Below, in pieces: positions 10,727 through 20,654 of a stretch of DNA of 64,000 nucleotides (position 1 is its first letter; each line of letters starts with the position of its first letter). The notes beneath the pieces were generated by a model that saw only the letters and a list, made by a program, of their open reading frames with translations, made no database searches and was not told the DNA's origin. The stretch is taken from positions 4,843,908-4,907,907 of the forward strand of contig NC_087082.1 of NCBI RefSeq assembly GCF_026151205.1, in the 5' to 3' direction. Source of the stretch: Bolinopsis microptera. Taxonomy: Eukaryota > Ctenophora > Tentaculata > Lobata > Bolinopsidae. The translations under genes and the position numbers were made by a program.

Positions 10727-11779
10727 AAAACTGAAAGATACAACATACTGTACTCAATTTTGTTACAAAATTTTGATCTTTAAGGACGAAACAATTTAAA
10801 TACAATATTCATCTAGTAAATAGAATGTAAATATCATTTCGAACACCAAAAAAACAATTTACCAGCTTGAACACAAGGGTCCCCCCCCCTTGTAAATTTT
10901 GAAAAAATTGTAAAATAATTTGTTTTTCAAATATCATAATTTTGGTACTAAACGTTTTGCCTTTCCAAGCTGAAAACAATCATTTAAAAATATTTCCAAG
11001 ATTTATAAGTTTTCATGCTTTCTATCCCGATTTCGAAGTCCCCACATCACCCTCGATATGCGATCTTGGAGTCGAGGCTTCCCCTTTGTAATGCGATCTC
11101 GAAGGGCAGGCCTCCTGTATGCAATACGAGCTCGGGAGCGGTGAGTCAGCCTTTACATATCAATCGAATAACTCAGGCCGAAAATTTTCTTAGTCAAAAA
11201 CTTTAAGTGGTTTTCCTGGAAACCACTTTTCTCCAGTGTTCATGTTACTTTGATCATTATGAGCCGAAAATATTTTTCGGGACCTAGCCCTCGATAATTT
11301 TTCCTGAAAATTAATGAAGTTTCTGATTGACATCCGGCCAAGCACCTTCTTAACTACTTACTATAGCCGGATATTCGATCGATTCCTAAATTGTATCACT
11401 ATCAGAGTGAAATTGAGTGGAATTTGAATTGCAAAATTTACACAGCAATACAATAAAAACAGTAATTAATTTAAAGATGCTTCGATCTGATGTGCAGGAC
11501 ATTCAAATCAAGCCAAAAGTGTTTAAATAATAGAGTGTTATTAATAGAGTGCCCTTCTAGGGACTAAGAATCAAAACATATAGTATTTTATAGTATTATA
11601 TATAAATAATAAGTTAATGAGTATAAACTATGGTATGTTGGTTTAATTAAGCATTTGATATAAATTATCGTTCAAATAAAAAGAAGCTATTCTGAAATGT
11701 TAGAATGACCCGTTGCCCCATACAAATTTTAAAGAAAATATTTCCAACTCTATACATAAAAGGAGAGTATAATGCTTTG

Positions 11780-11836
11780 CAGGGGTGTAGGAAGCAGGGG
11801 GGGGGGGCAATTGCCCCCCCCCCCCCCCCCACCCCC
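11780..11836. mobile_element. hAT-like terminus CAGGGGTGTAGGAAGC with G/C palindrome
   Basis: CAGGGGTGTAGGAAGC is followed by a G run, CAATTG and a C run, which forms a near-perfect palindrome. CAGGGG-type ends of this style are common among non-autonomous hAT elements in animal genomes (established knowledge). The opposite end was not found, so this is probably a fragment. Confidence 0.5.
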
Positions 11837-12240
11837 ATAAAATCTGGGCAAGGGGAACATTTTTTTCCCCGTTTTTTCTAAGTTTTCTTGGAAACTACTT
11901 TAGTTCATGTTTCATGCTACGCTGATCATTATGAGCCGGAAACATTTTTTTGATTTTGAAGTCCGTACGTTCATTCGCTGTGGATGTGATAGGTTTCATA
12001 TACTTATAAAAAACGTGATATATGGCCCGCAGATTTAAAGAAAAATACGCGAATTTGGTCCTCAGATTTAAAGGAAGATGAGCAATCATTTGTCCCGGAA
12101 AACTGAAAAAATCGCGATTCCGCACATGCTGCAATTACCTTTTGTACTTATCCCGACAATTTTTTGAAATTCAGGCTTTGGCGTGAAGCGCCAAAAAATT
12201 CAGGCTTTGGCGCAAAGTGCTTAAAAATATTTAGAATTTG

Positions 12241-12805
12241 CCCCAGCCGTAGTAAAGGTGGCCAAGTGACTATCATCAGGAATTATTTTCCAGCCGGTTT
12301 TTAAACATGCTACAAAATTGTCATCTTTATCCAATGCACTGCACCTGCAAGCCTGAACTGCGATCATTAACACAAGAACGTTGTTGCGAATCCAGAGGAC
12401 ATTGCTACAAACGAATATTGTTGTTTAGCTACCACAGGCACTTTCCTAATATAAGAGATTTTAAGGAGTTGGTTTAGTGTCCTTAATATGGCCAGAATTT
12501 TGTCCCTTTTTCTCATTTATATAATTGAAGAGAACTGCAATAACCTTAATTCATCCTAATTTTTTGTGAAACTTATTTTCGAGATGGCATTTGACCAAAA
12601 TATCTGGTCGCTCAATTGTTTTGGAAACTTAAATCAAAAATCAGCAAAGTAAATAAAGTGTGAAATGCGATTTTGCGCCTATACTATCTTGAGCCTTATG
12701 CTCAAAAAATGAGTCTGCGACCACCTCAAAAATGTGGTCATGGGTTATAGATTGTTGGTCTTATCTCGAAAACACGTTTTACAATAAATCAGGGTGAACA
12801 GGCCT
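12241..12805 (-). pseudogene. Duplicated 5' end of the PAN gene (decayed)
   Basis: This segment matches 9757-10372: the signal peptide and first PAN residues of the upstream gene plus about 450 bases of its 5' flank. It differs by substitutions and small indels. One base is lost in the signal-peptide codons (ACAAGAACG against ACAAGAAGCG), so the frame is broken, and the rest of the protein is absent. The flank shared by both copies ends in a TCAGGGTGAACAGG motif. It is a truncated, untranslatable duplicate. Confidence 0.8.
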
Positions 12806-13104
12806 TACAAGAAAAAAAGTTCAAAAATTAAGCATTTGATATAGATTATCGTGCAAATAAAAATGGGCTATTCTAAAATGTTAGAGTGGCCCGTTGCCCG
12901 GGGCAACCTTTGCCCCATACAAATTTTAAAGAAAATATTTTCAACTCTGGAAACATATAAAAAGAGAATAAAGGATCTTGAATTCTGCTGCTAAAAATAA
13001 CTTCTCATTTTGAATTGTTTTTTAATAATGTCCTGCGAACATCTGACCGTTCACGTGATGCCGTGATCTGTCACGTGGGCCAGTGACCGAGAGTGCCCAT
13101 TGTC

Positions 13105-13971
13105 ATGGATTTCAACTACGAAGAAAAGGAAGATGTAGAGGGCTGTACTGAAAGATGGTTCACTTCGATGGCAAGAGAACTGAAATTAGAAAACTTCGAA
13201 ATTCGTGGAAATATGGACCAGGAAATACTCATGTCTCCGTCTATCTATAAAAGGTATATGGCAAACTGGGTTATGCAAGCAGCAGACCTCGTACGACGGC
13301 AGAGTAGTCAGATGAGCGCTATGATGGAAATCGTTGAGTGCCTCAAGACGGAAACACTAGCAGACAATGAAAAGATGGTCAGGTTGCAGGACCAGTTGCT
13401 AGTGCAGAAGGACGAACAGCTACAGTTGTTTAAGACGTCAGTTGAAGAGACAGTACAAACAACGGTGGAGACAGGAATTAAGAGCTACAGTGCAGCTGTA
13501 CAAAAGAACAGCACAAGTGGCGCGGTCTGCAACAGTAAAATTCTGAAGAATGTAATGAAGAGTGTGGCTGCAGAGGAGGACAGGAGCAAGAATCTGATAG
13601 TGTTTGGTCTGAAAGAAGAGGATGAAGAACAGCTACCAGCTCTGGTAACCGCACTATTGGAGGAGATCGGGGAGAAACCTCATTTTGAAGCGACTAGAGT
13701 CGGCTGGAAGAGGCCAGGTACGGCTATCCGACCAGTCAAGATCACCGTCCCAAGCTCAACAGCAGTTCATCAGATTTTGATGAAAACAGGGAGACTGAAG
13801 ATGGCTGATGCACACAAAAATGTATGGATCTGTCCTGATAGATCCAGTGAAGAGCGTGCAGCAAGGAAGAACGTGGTAACTGACCTGAAGAAGAAGAGGG
13901 CTGAACAGACTCATCTCGACCACTACATCCGTAACGGGAAGGTCTGTAGCCGGGTTAAGAAGACACCATGA
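13105..13971 (+). CDS. LINE-type ORF1 protein (coiled coil plus RNA-binding-like domain)
   Basis: 288 residues from the first ATG (MDFNYEEKEDVEG). Residues about 60-125 are helical and probably form a coiled coil (QLLVQKDEQLQLFKTSVEE). A fold typical of ORF1 proteins of non-LTR retrotransposons follows: RSKNLIVFGLKEEDEEQL, then RVGWKRPG, RPVKITVPSS and WICPDRSSEERAARKNVV, ending in a basic tail. Family role: ORF1 proteins bind element RNA and form particles needed for retrotransposition. No reverse-transcriptase ORF follows within the next 2 kb; instead there is AT-rich sequence and a minisatellite, so this copy is 3'-incomplete. The reading frame is clean, unlike its neighbours, which suggests a fairly young insertion or selective retention. 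Two CACGTG motifs lie just upstream (13054, 13073). Confidence 0.75.
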   Translation: MDFNYEEKEDVEGCTERWFTSMARELKLENFEIRGNMDQEILMSPSIYKRYMANWVMQAADLVRRQSSQMSAMMEIVECLKTETLADNEKMVRLQDQLLVQKDEQLQLFKTSVEETVQTTVETGIKSYSAAVQKNSTSGAVCNSKILKNVMKSVAAEEDRSKNLIVFGLKEEDEEQLPALVTALLEEIGEKPHFEATRVGWKRPGTAIRPVKITVPSSTAVHQILMKTGRLKMADAHKNVWICPDRSSEERAARKNVVTDLKKKRAEQTHLDHYIRNGKVCSRVKKTP

Positions 13972-14330
13972 TGACGTAATTCATGTTTCTCGGACACCAC
14001 CGATCAGTATAATATGTACTTGTAGGGGTATTTTAAGAGTTAACGGACGTTATCTGTATTTGAGAGACAATTATATTATATACATACATTATTATTTGAT
14101 TGTTTCACACTTTTCACATTTCATAATTTTATTACTAGGTGGAGGTGATGTTATTGAGACTTTGGGCGGCCAAAAAACTCTTGTTCTGAAAGTTGTCCTC
14201 TGTACTTGTTTCACTGACCCACGCTTTTTAGCATTTATACATTTCGGCCCATTTTATATGTTTGTTCGAATTGCTGTACATTTGTATACTTGCTATTTTG
14301 TAAAAGTTTCAAATCAAATCATGATAATAT
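13972..14330. other. AT-rich tail after LINE ORF1
   Basis: No convincing gene. A 94-codon ORF at 14060-14344 has no recognisable features beyond hydrophobic AT-rich codons. This may be LINE-derived sequence joined to the following GACAATA repeat. Confidence 0.4.
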
Positions 14331-14629
14331 ACGACAAGATTTGACAATATATGACAATACATGGCAATACTTGACACTATTTATTCGACAATAAACGACA
14401 ACATTTGACAATATATGCCAATATAAGACGATACATGGCGATACTTGACACTATTTATTCGACAAAAAACGACAATATTTGACAATATACGACAAAATGA
14501 TATGACAATATACAACAAGATTGGACAATATGCTACAAAATGATATGACAATATATGACAATATATGACAAAATACGACAAGATTTGACAATATACGACA
14601 GTATATGACAGATTGACAATAAGTGACAA
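14331..14629. repeat. GACAATATAT minisatellite
   Basis: Tandem variants of TTGACAATATATGACAA fill about 300 bases. A longer unit of about 67 bases, containing ACTTGACACTATTTATTCGACA, is present twice (near 14370 and 14442), so there is a simple higher-order structure. ORFs here are isoleucine/leucine/serine/tyrosine-rich translations of the repeat. Confidence 0.85.
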
Positions 14630-15146
14630 ACCGTGGGAAAATGGGCACTCTTGGTTCCTGCTCCACTTGTTAGTGTTATTTTTGTATTTAACAAGAAATA
14701 TCATAAATATTCAATGTTAGCATAATACTAGGTACAAAAGACTGGCTGAAAAACCTGTTGGATACATTTTAACGGAATTTATATATCGCGAGACAAATGG
14801 AAATGGTGTTTGTGACAGAAAGAATAAGATCTGTACTAAAATGATAATTTGACGATGATTCAGATGTTTTTAATTTTTCTAAAAAGTATCTACAATATTC
14901 ACGATCAGCAACTTTCTCCCGCGGTGTTTCAGCAGCATGAAATCCCCATCAACAATATTTGTTCGCATTCCTTCATCAGCAAGGAATACGTCTATCGCAG
15001 CATTTCACAGCAGTGCCCCAACAATCAACATCCAAATAATTTGTACCTCTTCCAGATTCTCCCCATTACGTTTTAACCCATCACCTGGACGCAAAAAAAA
15101 AACACAAGTAATAACCACAGCTCACTTCAAATTCATCTGAATGCAT
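14630..15146. other. Unassigned AT-rich sequence
   Basis: No gene or repeat family recognised. Two overlapping ORFs of about 70 codons (14849-15140) show no domain-like pattern. Confidence 0.4.
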
Positions 15147-15290
15147 GGGGGCGGGGGGGGGGGGGGGAGTAATGACTACTTTTGGGGACTTGGGGAATTA
15201 CGTCAACGATTTTACCCCGAGTCCCCATGATTTTTAGTCCCCATTAGTCCCCAAAAGTCTCCATTAGTCCCCATTTAGATTTCAAAAAAA
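15147..15290. mobile_element. Poly(G)-bordered MITE, 5' end type AGTAATGACTAC
   Basis: A G run of about 20 leads into AGTAATGACTACTTTTGGGG, followed by ACGTCAACGA and AGTCCCCATGATTTTTAGTCC. The same core occurs at 18805-18950 in the same orientation. There the 3' end is present as GTAGTCATTACT plus a C run, the reverse complement of this 5' end. The two copies therefore complement each other and define one element of about 140 bp with terminal inverted repeats (C/G)n-AGTAATGACTAC. Confidence 0.7.
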
Positions 15291-15539
15291 TCTGGCTTCT
15301 CCAGACCAGATCGTAAACTTCTCAAGACTGAAGTCTAGAATATTTATCAATGGTCACTGGACATTCCTGACTTCTTGGGAGCTACTTGAGGGCTGTTAGA
15401 GTACCTCAGGTAAATTAAGGGAGGGGGCGGGGGCGACTACCAATGACAACATTGAGGAGACATATTGCATATATACGCTTATTTTATCAGATTGATCTAG
15501 TAACACGAGTTGTAGCGCAAGGAAAATAAACGCATTATC

Positions 15540-15640
15540 AAGGGGCCAGGGGGGGGGGGCAACGCCCCAAAAAGCCCTACACATATAAAAAATCCGAAGA
15601 GGGCCCTAGAAATCGGGGCCTTTTGACCCTGTATTTTTGG
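15540..15640. repeat. GGGCCCTA-type dispersed repeat, copy 1
   Basis: Shares the order CCCC-AAAA-GCCC, ACACATAT, AAATCC, AAG-GGCCCTA, GGGGCC with 18243-18380, in the same orientation, but with considerable divergence. It is preceded by a G run (15550-15559). It has the look of a G-bordered MITE; ends not defined. Confidence 0.45.
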
Positions 15641-16018
15641 CATGAATTTTGTTCAATTTAAAACAAATATACACGAATTTGAAAGATGTGAGAGGGATGT
15701 AATTCTTTTCATACTCGACTATCTGACAGAGAAATACATTCACCGGGGGGGGGGGGGGGGGATTTCAGCATCAGCATTCGATCAAGAAAGCGAAGCTGAG
15801 AGAGTGCAAATATCAAGATTGTCAAGGGTCGGGTCAAGTTTGTTTCGCAAAACTATACTCCAGCAAAGTTTGCTTATCCTGTACAAACCGGGGGGGGGGG
15901 GGGGGGGGGGGGGTCCAACCCGATTTCCACATGAGTGTTGATGAGGCCAAAATCGGAAAATCGGAAAATTGAGAAATTTACAGAATCGATCTCAAAAACC
16001 TCTCAAAGGGATATAAGT
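15641..16018. other. Poly(G)-containing non-coding stretch
   Basis: Two G tracts (about 15744-15760 and 15890-15913) interrupt otherwise unremarkable sequence. The 99-codon ORF across them has glycine runs translated from poly(G) and is not credible as a gene. Confidence 0.5.
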
Positions 16019-16653
16019 CCTCCTCCTCCTTAGTCTTCCTCCTCGTCCTGAGTCCTCCTCCTCCTCCGATCCTTCTCAGTCCTCCTCCTCTTCAGTCCTC
16101 CTCCTGACTCCTCTTCCTTATCCTCCTCCACCTCCTGAGTCCTCCTCCTCCTCCTCCTCCTCCTCCTCCTCCTCCTCCTCCTCCTCCTCGTTCTTCCTCT
16201 TCCTCATCCTCCTCCTTCTCCTCCTCTTTCTTCTCCCTATCAGTCCTCCTCCTCAGTCCTCCTCATAGTCGACCTCGTCCTTAGACCTCGTCCTCCTCCT
16301 GGGTCCTCCTCCTGAGTCCTCCTGAGTCCTCCTCCTTCTCCTCCTCCTCCTCCTCCTCCTACTCCTCCTCATTCCTCCTCTTCCTTCTCCTCCTCCTTCT
16401 CCTCTTCCTTCTCCCTATCAGTCCTTCTCCTCAGTCCTCCTCACCCTCCACCTTAGTCCTCATTCCCCCTCCTCCCCCTCAGTCTTACTCCCAGTACTCC
16501 TTCTCCTCTCCTCCTCCTCCTCCTCCTCCTCCTCCTCCTCCTCCTCCTCCTCCTCCTGCTCCTCCTCTTCCTCCTGCTCCTCCTCCTCTTCCTCCTCCTC
16601 CTCCTCCTCCTCCTCCCTTCTCTTCCTCCTCCTCCTCCTCCTCCTCCTCCTCC
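16019..16653. repeat. CTC-rich polypyrimidine satellite, block 2
   Basis: Same family as 1-2513 (CTC triplets with CAGTCCTCC spacers), including uninterrupted CTC runs near 16150-16190 and 16510-16560. It ends abruptly at the LINE fragment beginning near 16661. Confidence 0.95.
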
Positions 16654-16660
16654 GTGTGAC

Positions 16661-17005
16661 ATAATCATGATTGAGTCGATCCAACGCTCATTCACTGCAA
16701 AAATAGCAGGATACAAGTATCTTAGCTACTGGGAGCGCCTGAAGCAGCTTGATCTCTACTTCCTACAGCGCCGCCGCGAGAGGTACACGATCACACTTGT
16801 CTGGAAAATTTACTACGGTGAGATTCCCAACAGTGTAAACATTACTTTCCAACACTCTCAAAGAAGAGGAGTTACATGTCTTCGTCCTCTTGGCGGATCA
16901 AAATACAAAAGCACCAAACACCATGAGGTTTCATTCTTTTCCCTTTAGTGGCCTCTGCTTTGTATAACGCTGTGCCTCACGACATCAAGTCTATCCCAAC
17001 CTTGC
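16661..17005 (+). pseudogene. LINE reverse transcriptase C-terminal fragment
   Basis: An open frame from 16667 encodes IESIQRSFTAKIAG, LSYWERLKQLDL, LQRRRERYTITLVWKIYYG, RRG and similar blocks. This is the conserved C-terminal region that follows the RT domain in many non-LTR elements. The frame stops at 16948, but the next conserved block (ALYNAVPHDIKSIPTLPK) continues in another frame to about 17005, so a frameshift has occurred. No catalytic RT motif is present. The fragment sits inside the CTC satellite, which resumes immediately after it. Confidence 0.8.
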
Positions 17006-17011
17006 CAAAAA

Positions 17012-18001
17012 TCCTCCTCCTCAGTCCCCAGTCCTTCTCCTACTCGTCAGGTCCTCATCCTCAGTTCTCCTTCTCCTACTCCTAAGTCTTCTTCCTCGTC
17101 AGTCCTCCTCCTCCTCCTCAGTCTTCCTCCTCCTCCTCCTCATCCTAATCAGTCCTCAGTCCTCCTCATCCTCCTCAGTCCTCTTCCTCAGCTTCAGTCC
17201 TCCTCCTCCTCCTCCTGCACGTCAGCCCTCCTCCTCCTCCTCCTCAGTCCCCAGTCCTTTTCTTACTTGTCAGTCCTCATCCTCCTCCTCATCCTCCTCC
17301 TCAGTCCCCAGTCCCCCTTCTCCTCCTACTCCTAAGTCCTCCTTCTCCTCCTCCTCAGTCCTCCTCCTCTTCCTTCTCATCAGTCCAGCCCCAGTCTTCC
17401 TTCTCCTCTTCCTTCTCATCAGTCCTCCCCCAGTCTTCCTTCTCCTCTTCCTCATCCTCAGTCCTCCCCCAGTCCTCCTCTTCATCAGTCCTCCTCCTCG
17501 TCCTTAGTTCTCGTCCTCATCCTCCTAGTCCTCGTCCTTAGTTCTCGTCCTCATCCTCCTAGTCTCGTTCTCGTCCTCCTCAGTCTTCTTCCTCAGTCTT
17601 CTCAGTCTTCCTCAGTCCTCCTCCTCAGCCCTCAGTCCTCCTTCTCAGTCCTCTTGCTCCTCAGTCCCCAGTCCTCTTCTACTCGTCAGCATTCTCCTCA
17701 TCATCCTCCTCCTCATCAGTCCTCCTCCTCCTCAGTCTCCTCCTCAGTTCTCCTCCCCCTTCTCCTACTCCTAAGTCTTCCTCCTCGTCAGTCCTCCTCC
17801 TCCTCCTCAGTCTTTCTCCTCCTCCTCCTCTCCAGTCCTTTTCCTCCTCCTCATCCTCCTCAGTCCTCAGTTCTCCTTATCCTCCTCAGTCCCCTTCCTC
17901 TGTCCTCCTCCTCAGTCCTCCTCCTCAGTCCCCAGTCTTCCTCCTGCACGTCAGTCATCCCCCTCATCCTCACCTCCTCCTCCTCCTCAGTCCCCTCTTC
18001 C
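17012..18001. repeat. CTC-rich polypyrimidine satellite, block 3
   Basis: Continuation of block 2 beyond the LINE fragment, with more internal CAGTCCCCAGTCC and CTACTCCTAAGTC spacers, so slightly more diverged. ORFs of serine/leucine/proline or arginine/lysine/glutamate runs on either strand are repeat translations. Confidence 0.95.
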
Positions 18002-18242
18002 CTTTGGAATTCAATGACAGCACGGGAGATCAGAGCTTTAAATCCCCCCCCCCCCCCCCCCCCCCCAAATGCAATATGGTCAACATTTAAAAAGATAGCT
18101 CCACCCTGTTAGATCATTGTTTTCTCATTTGATAGTGTTTTTTGGACCACATTCCCTGAATACATCAATAAACCCCTAAAAGTACTGTGCAAGAGTCAGA
18201 TAATATCATAAGCACTTAGCAATATCAAACTTGATAAATTGA

Positions 18243-18380
18243 AATTAATTCTAGGGGCCCCAAAAGGCCCCCCACAATACACATATCGAAATCCCTAAAG
18301 GGCCCTAAAATGGGGGTTTTTGGGGCCCTTTTTTTGGGGGTTGGCCCCCCCCCCCCCCCCCCCCCCCACCCCGAATATTT
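18243..18380. repeat. GGGCCCTA-type dispersed repeat, copy 2, with poly(C) end
   Basis: Second copy of the repeat at 15540-15640. It is internally palindromic (GGGGCCCC, AAAGGGCCCTAAAA, GGGGCCC) and ends in a C run of about 22 (near 18345-18367). No ORF. Confidence 0.5.
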
Positions 18381-18804
18381 TTAAATTTCTATAATTTAAA
18401 AATTGGCGTTGGTTTTTTTTTTTTTGGTTTTTTACGACTTTATGGAAAAATCACAAAAGAGTGCTTGTCAGTGCTTAAAATAAAGATCATTCAAGTCTGT
18501 TCACAGAACGGCTGTTATAAATACTCATTCACCCATCATCTAACATCTTTAAGTGTATTAGAGGGTAGTCGAAGGGTTAATTCATGATTTTTCAGCGAGT
18601 CGGCTACTTCTACCTACTTCTACCTTCACGAGAGCTAAACTTCAATTAACCTCAATTTGAACTGACTTGTACAGTGGTAGAACACATTACAACCGGGCTT
18701 ATCATTTACTTTTAAGTCAGATTTATCCTACTCTTATCTTGGACAAAACATCTTCGATCGTATTGTTATTAAACTAACTTGAAAACCATGAATAACTGTC
18801 AAAA
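18381..18804. other. Unassigned sequence
   Basis: No gene or repeat recognised apart from a T run near 18411-18424. Confidence 0.4.
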
Positions 18805-18915
18805 ATTCTGGGGACTTATGGGGACAAATGGTGAATTTACGTCAACGAGTTGACCTCTAGTCCCCATGATTTTTAGTCCCCATTAGTCCCAAAAGTCTCC
18901 ATTGGTAGTCATTAC

Positions 18916-18950
<35 letters not shown>
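18805..18950. mobile_element. Poly(C)-bordered MITE, 3' end type GTAGTCATTACT
   Basis: Partner of the element at 15147-15290: same orientation and same core (TTTACGTCAACGA, AGTCCCCATGATTTTTAGTCC). It retains the 3' terminus GTAGTCATTACT joined directly to a C run of about 34 bases (18917-18950). The 5' terminus is missing or degraded. Confidence 0.7.
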
Positions 18951-18951
<1 letters not shown>

Positions 18952-19149
18952 AACGATGCATTTATAAGTATTATTTAGGGGGGGGGGGGGGTACCACTGT
19001 CCATTTTATCCCTGCACAAAAAAAACTGACAAAGACAAAAGGGACAAAAAAAAGATAATAGGACAAAAAAGACAAAAAAGACGGGGACAAAAAGGACAAA
19101 ATGGACAAAAAGGACAGGGACAAACGAGACAAATAGACAGGGACAAAAT

Positions 19150-19930
19150 CATAGATGCGGAGTTCGTTGATTTTTGGCGTAGAGTTCGTGGAGTTCGTTC
19201 AAAATTTGGAGTTCGTTAGAGTTCGTTGGAGTTCGTTAGTCAATTTTTCAAAAAAAAACATGGAAAATGTTTTTTTTTAAAAAGTAATCAGCTCAGGATT
19301 TCTCGCATGATCTCAGATATTTATTGGGGTAAAATAAAGAATAAAACTATAATATTTTTGTATAAATAAATAAATAAACGAGCAATACAGAATGTTAAAT
19401 TTTACTAACTTTCAGCAGACATAACATCGGAAATATACTTCAACAGACTTGTTGAAGCATGTTTATGGGAACAGCGAACTTCCTGTTTTGACTTACAATA
19501 ACGTAGATTTCCATGAAACGTAAACCAGCTTTTCAACTTATCAGTCGACAATCTCTTCCTCTTTTTATTGAATATATACTCAAATGAGCTCCAATTATGT
19601 TCACACAAGGAAGCTGACGTATGTTGTTTAAAGACCTTAATGGCCTATTGGCGCCAGAATGTTCCAGTCGATCGACCAGTCCTTGTACTGTGAAATGTAC
19701 AGTGAACACGCGACGGCGTGGTAGAAGTTTCGAGTACCAATATATTTAGTTGTTTTACAATCGTATGTTATGTGTTGAATTGGCTGAATTTGTAAATACA
19801 ATTCTGTTTTAATTTCATTTTACGTAAGTTGTACAAAACGAATCCTCAAGAAGTTCGTAATTTTGGGTTGATGAGTTCGTAGAGTTCGTTGTCACTGAGG
19901 AGTTCGTAGAGTTCGTACGTATCATCTATG
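19150..19930. mobile_element. hAT deletion derivative, 781 bp, 8-bp target duplication
   Basis: It is flanked on both sides by GACAAAAT (19142-19149 and 19931-19938), a perfect 8-bp target duplication. The short terminal repeat is CATAGATG at the left and CATCTATG at the right. The subterminal regions are crowded with GAGTTCGT repeats, near 19160-19235 and 19850-19915. A minus-strand remnant at 19405-19608 resembles the hAT dimerisation domain, supporting assignment to hAT. The element is inserted in the GACAAA-rich part of the element at 18978-20514. Confidence 0.9.
19405..19608 (-). pseudogene. hAT transposase C-terminal (dimerisation) fragment
   Basis: 67 codons containing CEHNWSSFEYIFNKKRKRLS followed by TDKLKSWFTFHGNLR. 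This resembles the W/F-x-RNRLS-x-EKL-x-x-L hallmark at the C terminus of hAT transposases. The catalytic core is absent. It cannot be active alone and marks the host element as a deleted hAT copy. Confidence 0.65.
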
Positions 19931-20477
19931 GACAAAATGGACAGTAAAGAAAATAAGGTCAATTATCCGTTGAAATGCAAAAAATAAGTTCAGGCACAGT
20001 TCCAACAAGCTAATAAGTTGGGTAAATTCAGACAGAACAGTAAAGTCAATCTTGATTATATATAATCAGCCTTAGTGTACTCACTGTTCAAGACAACTTG
20101 GTCTAGTCCGATATGCCTGCTCACTGATTCACATTTGACGTATGAGCTAAACTTGATGATGACTTTTTTGATATCACCACTTGATTAATGGGATTAATGA
20201 AATATTGACTGAACCGTGTACACATTTATTTATGTGATGCCGTTGATGAATTCTGCTTATTTCAGTCCTTCAGTGGTTTCAGTTGATTCTAAGTACAGCA
20301 AAACACTGACATGAAAATCTAAATTGTTGATGTCGAGTAGAATATATACATTCTCTACATTTGAGCTTGTCTAATTTTTTGTCTCAATTGTCCAAAATTT
20401 TTGTCCATTTTGTCCATTTTATCCCCAAACACTGTCCTTCACAAAAAAATGTAAAAAAAGACAAAATGGACAGTGGT

Positions 20478-20517
<40 letters not shown>

Positions 20518-20654
20518 CAACTTGCTTCGACTGCTTGCTTTCCTCGAATCAAACTTTCCTGTAGATAGTATAGAGTGTAGGTCGTTCGAGAATGAATCTA
20601 CTATGCTCTTACATTGGGATATGTGATTATAACGTGTTGATATTTAATTTTATC

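Larger units (their letters stand above)
9953..12240. other. Repeat-rich intergenic region with diverged internal duplications
   Basis: No gene seen. Two pairs of diverged direct repeats are visible. Sequence around 10441-10575 (GATGCTCCGATCTG, GTGCAGGACATTC) recurs at 11425-11560. Sequence at 11640-11765 (AAGCATTTGATATA, CCCCATACAAATTTTAAAG) recurs at 12825-12960. A third motif, TGATCATTATGAGCCG, occurs near 11252 and 11922. The motif GTGCCCATTGTCATG near 10590 also occurs at the start of the LINE ORF1 at 13095, so part of this region probably derives from the same element family. Confidence 0.6.
18978..20514. mobile_element. G/C-run-bordered TIR element with GTACCACTGTCCATTTT ends
   Basis: A G run (18978-18990) precedes GTACCACTGTCCATTTT. 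The other end is AAAATGGACAGTGGTAC, followed by a C run (to 20514). The interior next to the left end is a degenerate GACAAAAAGGACAAAA tandem, and the right end has the matching TTTTGTCCATTTTGTCC. The element has been interrupted by a hAT copy at 19150-19930, so its own length is about 750 bp. No transposase of its own is visible, and no convincing target duplication. Confidence 0.7.

Noticed and set aside
16453..16716. Open frames encoding runs of arginine, glutamate, glycine or serine in the CTC tracts (also 17270-17485, 17654-18112)
   Set aside because: They are direct translations of the trinucleotide repeat on either strand and stop when the repeat stops.
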